From an uncultured Flavobacteriales bacterium (GTDB taxonomy: Bacteria > Bacteroidota > Bacteroidia > Flavobacteriales_D > Crocinitomicaceae): a stretch of 54,076 nucleotides of DNA. Location: assembly GCA_903823565.1 (NCBI GenBank), contig CAIJTF010000072.1, positions 1 to 54,076 of the forward strand. Reading direction: 5' to 3'. Of this stretch, positions 53,447 through 54,076 are shown piece after piece. The first letter of the stretch is position 1; each line of letters opens with the position of its first letter. Made by a program: the position numbers and the translations under genes. The notes under the pieces were generated by a model, which searched no databases, was not told the DNA's origin, and saw nothing but the letters and a program-made list of their open reading frames with translations.

Positions 53447-54076
53447 ATGATTAACCTTTTTGCTAGCAATCGAACGCTGCTTTTGCTTTTGCTTCCCTTG
53501 CTTGTTTTTCTGTATCACCTCGGGTTTCATTTTACAGGTCCCTATGTGGAACATGGAGCCACCTTTGGTTTATGGGGTACATTTCACCCAAAAGAAATCT
53601 TGGGAAAGAATGCTTTATGGTTGGTCCCCTTTGCCTCGTTCATTCTCGTTTTGATAAATGCCGTTACCGTTAATGCTATTTACAACGAACATGAATTTCA
53701 GGAGCGCAACTCCTATTTACCAGCCTTAGTTTATGTCGGAATAAGCAGCGCATTTGAATCTTTTTACAGGATCGAAAGCAATCATTTTACCCACCTGTTC
53801 ATTGTGCTATTTTTGCATCAAATTTTTTTACTGAAACAAAACGACAAAAACGTTTCAAGGATTTTCAATGCCGGATTTTTCATTGCCATAGCGATTACGC
53901 TTTCCCCGTCCTTGATCCTTGGATTACCCTTTTTTCTAAGTGTAATTCTGCTCACACGAACCGCAAACATTAAAGAAATTTTTATCTTTCTTTTGGGCAT
54001 TACCCTTCCTTTTTACTTTGCTTTTTCCTATCAATACATCGTGCACCACCATCTGAGCATTCGATCCATGATGTCC
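53447..54076 (+). CDS. Multi-pass membrane protein, DUF6427-like (3' truncated)
   Basis: The frame is open from ATG 53447 to the right edge (210 codons, no stop), so the C-terminus is missing. It starts MINLFASNRTLLLLLLPLLV, and hydrophobic helices recur near LWLVPFASFILVLINAV, THLFIVLFLHQIFLL, FFIAIAITLSPSLILGL and FLLGITLPFYFAFSYQY. NAIYNEHEFQERNSYLPALVY is typical of the DUF6427 group in Flavobacteria. It has no known enzyme motif. A shorter ORF beginning at 53460 in another frame is a shadow. Confidence 0.72.
   Translation, partial: MINLFASNRTLLLLLLPLLVFLYHLGFHFTGPYVEHGATFGLWGTFHPKEILGKNALWLVPFASFILVLINAVTVNAIYNEHEFQERNSYLPALVYVGISSAFESFYRIESNHFTHLFIVLFLHQIFLLKQNDKNVSRIFNAGFFIAIAITLSPSLILGLPFFLSVILLTRTANIKEIFIFLLGITLPFYFAFSYQYIVHHHLSIRSMMS

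Noticed and set aside
53460..53654. Short ORF at the right edge in another frame
   Set aside because: It is Cys/Phe-rich and overlaps the long open membrane-protein frame starting at 53447.
1..54076. CRISPR arrays, insertion sequences, prophage or defence islands
   Set aside because: I saw no spaced direct repeats, transposase, integrase or phage structural genes, and the gene content is housekeeping throughout.

Overview
The window looks like a chromosomal segment of a gliding or T9SS-equipped member of the Bacteroidota, most likely order Flavobacteriales. The evidence is gldF and gldG, three secreted proteins with type A or type B T9SS sorting domains, SprB-type repeats, a DAHP synthase/chorismate mutase fusion, a mitochondrial-type aconitase, DUF5686 and DUF6427 proteins, and repeated TAnnTTTG promoter elements (several with a TTTG-like box 18-19 bases upstream) in place of sigma70-type promoters. 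Genes are densely packed, with many 1-30 base overlaps. I see no insertion sequence, prophage, CRISPR array or plasmid function. No gene-free stretch exceeds 300 bases. The family-level guess (Crocinitomicaceae/Fluviicola-like) is inference only.

Layout. 1-2.9 kb: the 3' end of a secreted subtilase with SprB repeats, then a GNAT acetyltransferase and a CaiB/BaiF CoA-transferase on the minus strand. 3-5.3 kb: aconitase. 5.3-10.5 kb: a minus-strand run of a coiled-coil protein, zapA, rny, DAHP synthase/chorismate mutase, aroA and a small outer-membrane protein, apparently read from one promoter at 10.5 kb. 10.5-15.9 kb: tsaB coupled to a RprY-like response regulator, and divergently a PhoB-like regulator followed by a secreted VWD-domain protein and a PafA-type phosphatase. 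15.9-17.8 kb: purC and a PhoH-family ATPase. 17.9-24.9 kb: a SAM hydrolase-family protein, a small monooxygenase-like protein, gldF, gldG, a DUF4340-like protein, dnaN and rlmN. 25-27.7 kb: a transglutaminase-like protein, a small lipoprotein, a ureohydrolase and a thioesterase. 27.7-34 kb: an AT-rich leader with a palindrome, dnaA, an SRAP protein and a three-gene envelope operon of unknown function. 34-38.2 kb: dusB, a mannose-1-phosphate guanylyltransferase, an SprT-like protein and an MlaE/MlaF pair. 38.3-41.6 kb: tRNA-Leu(UAG), trigger factor, and oxyR divergent from a 2-Cys peroxiredoxin. 41.6-46.6 kb: a NIDO-type T9SS cargo, an ExbB/ExbD pair and a PKD-rich type B T9SS cargo. 46.7-54 kb: tRNA-Phe(GAA), coaX, an outer-membrane protein, lptC, a small membrane protein, a DUF5686 protein, lspA, a DksA/TraR-like protein and the start of a DUF6427-like membrane protein.

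Most genes are housekeeping or lineage-typical. The less explained parts are the PhoB-like regulator/VWD/PafA operon, the lipoprotein plus two related DUF4836-like proteins at 30-34 kb, and several RNA- or DNA-level structures: a GAAA-capped hairpin in a regulator leader, a GAAA-capped terminator just upstream of a promoter, an inverted repeat before dnaA, and promoters positioned to give leaderless or nearly leaderless mRNAs. Nothing here is clearly a new defence or mobile system.
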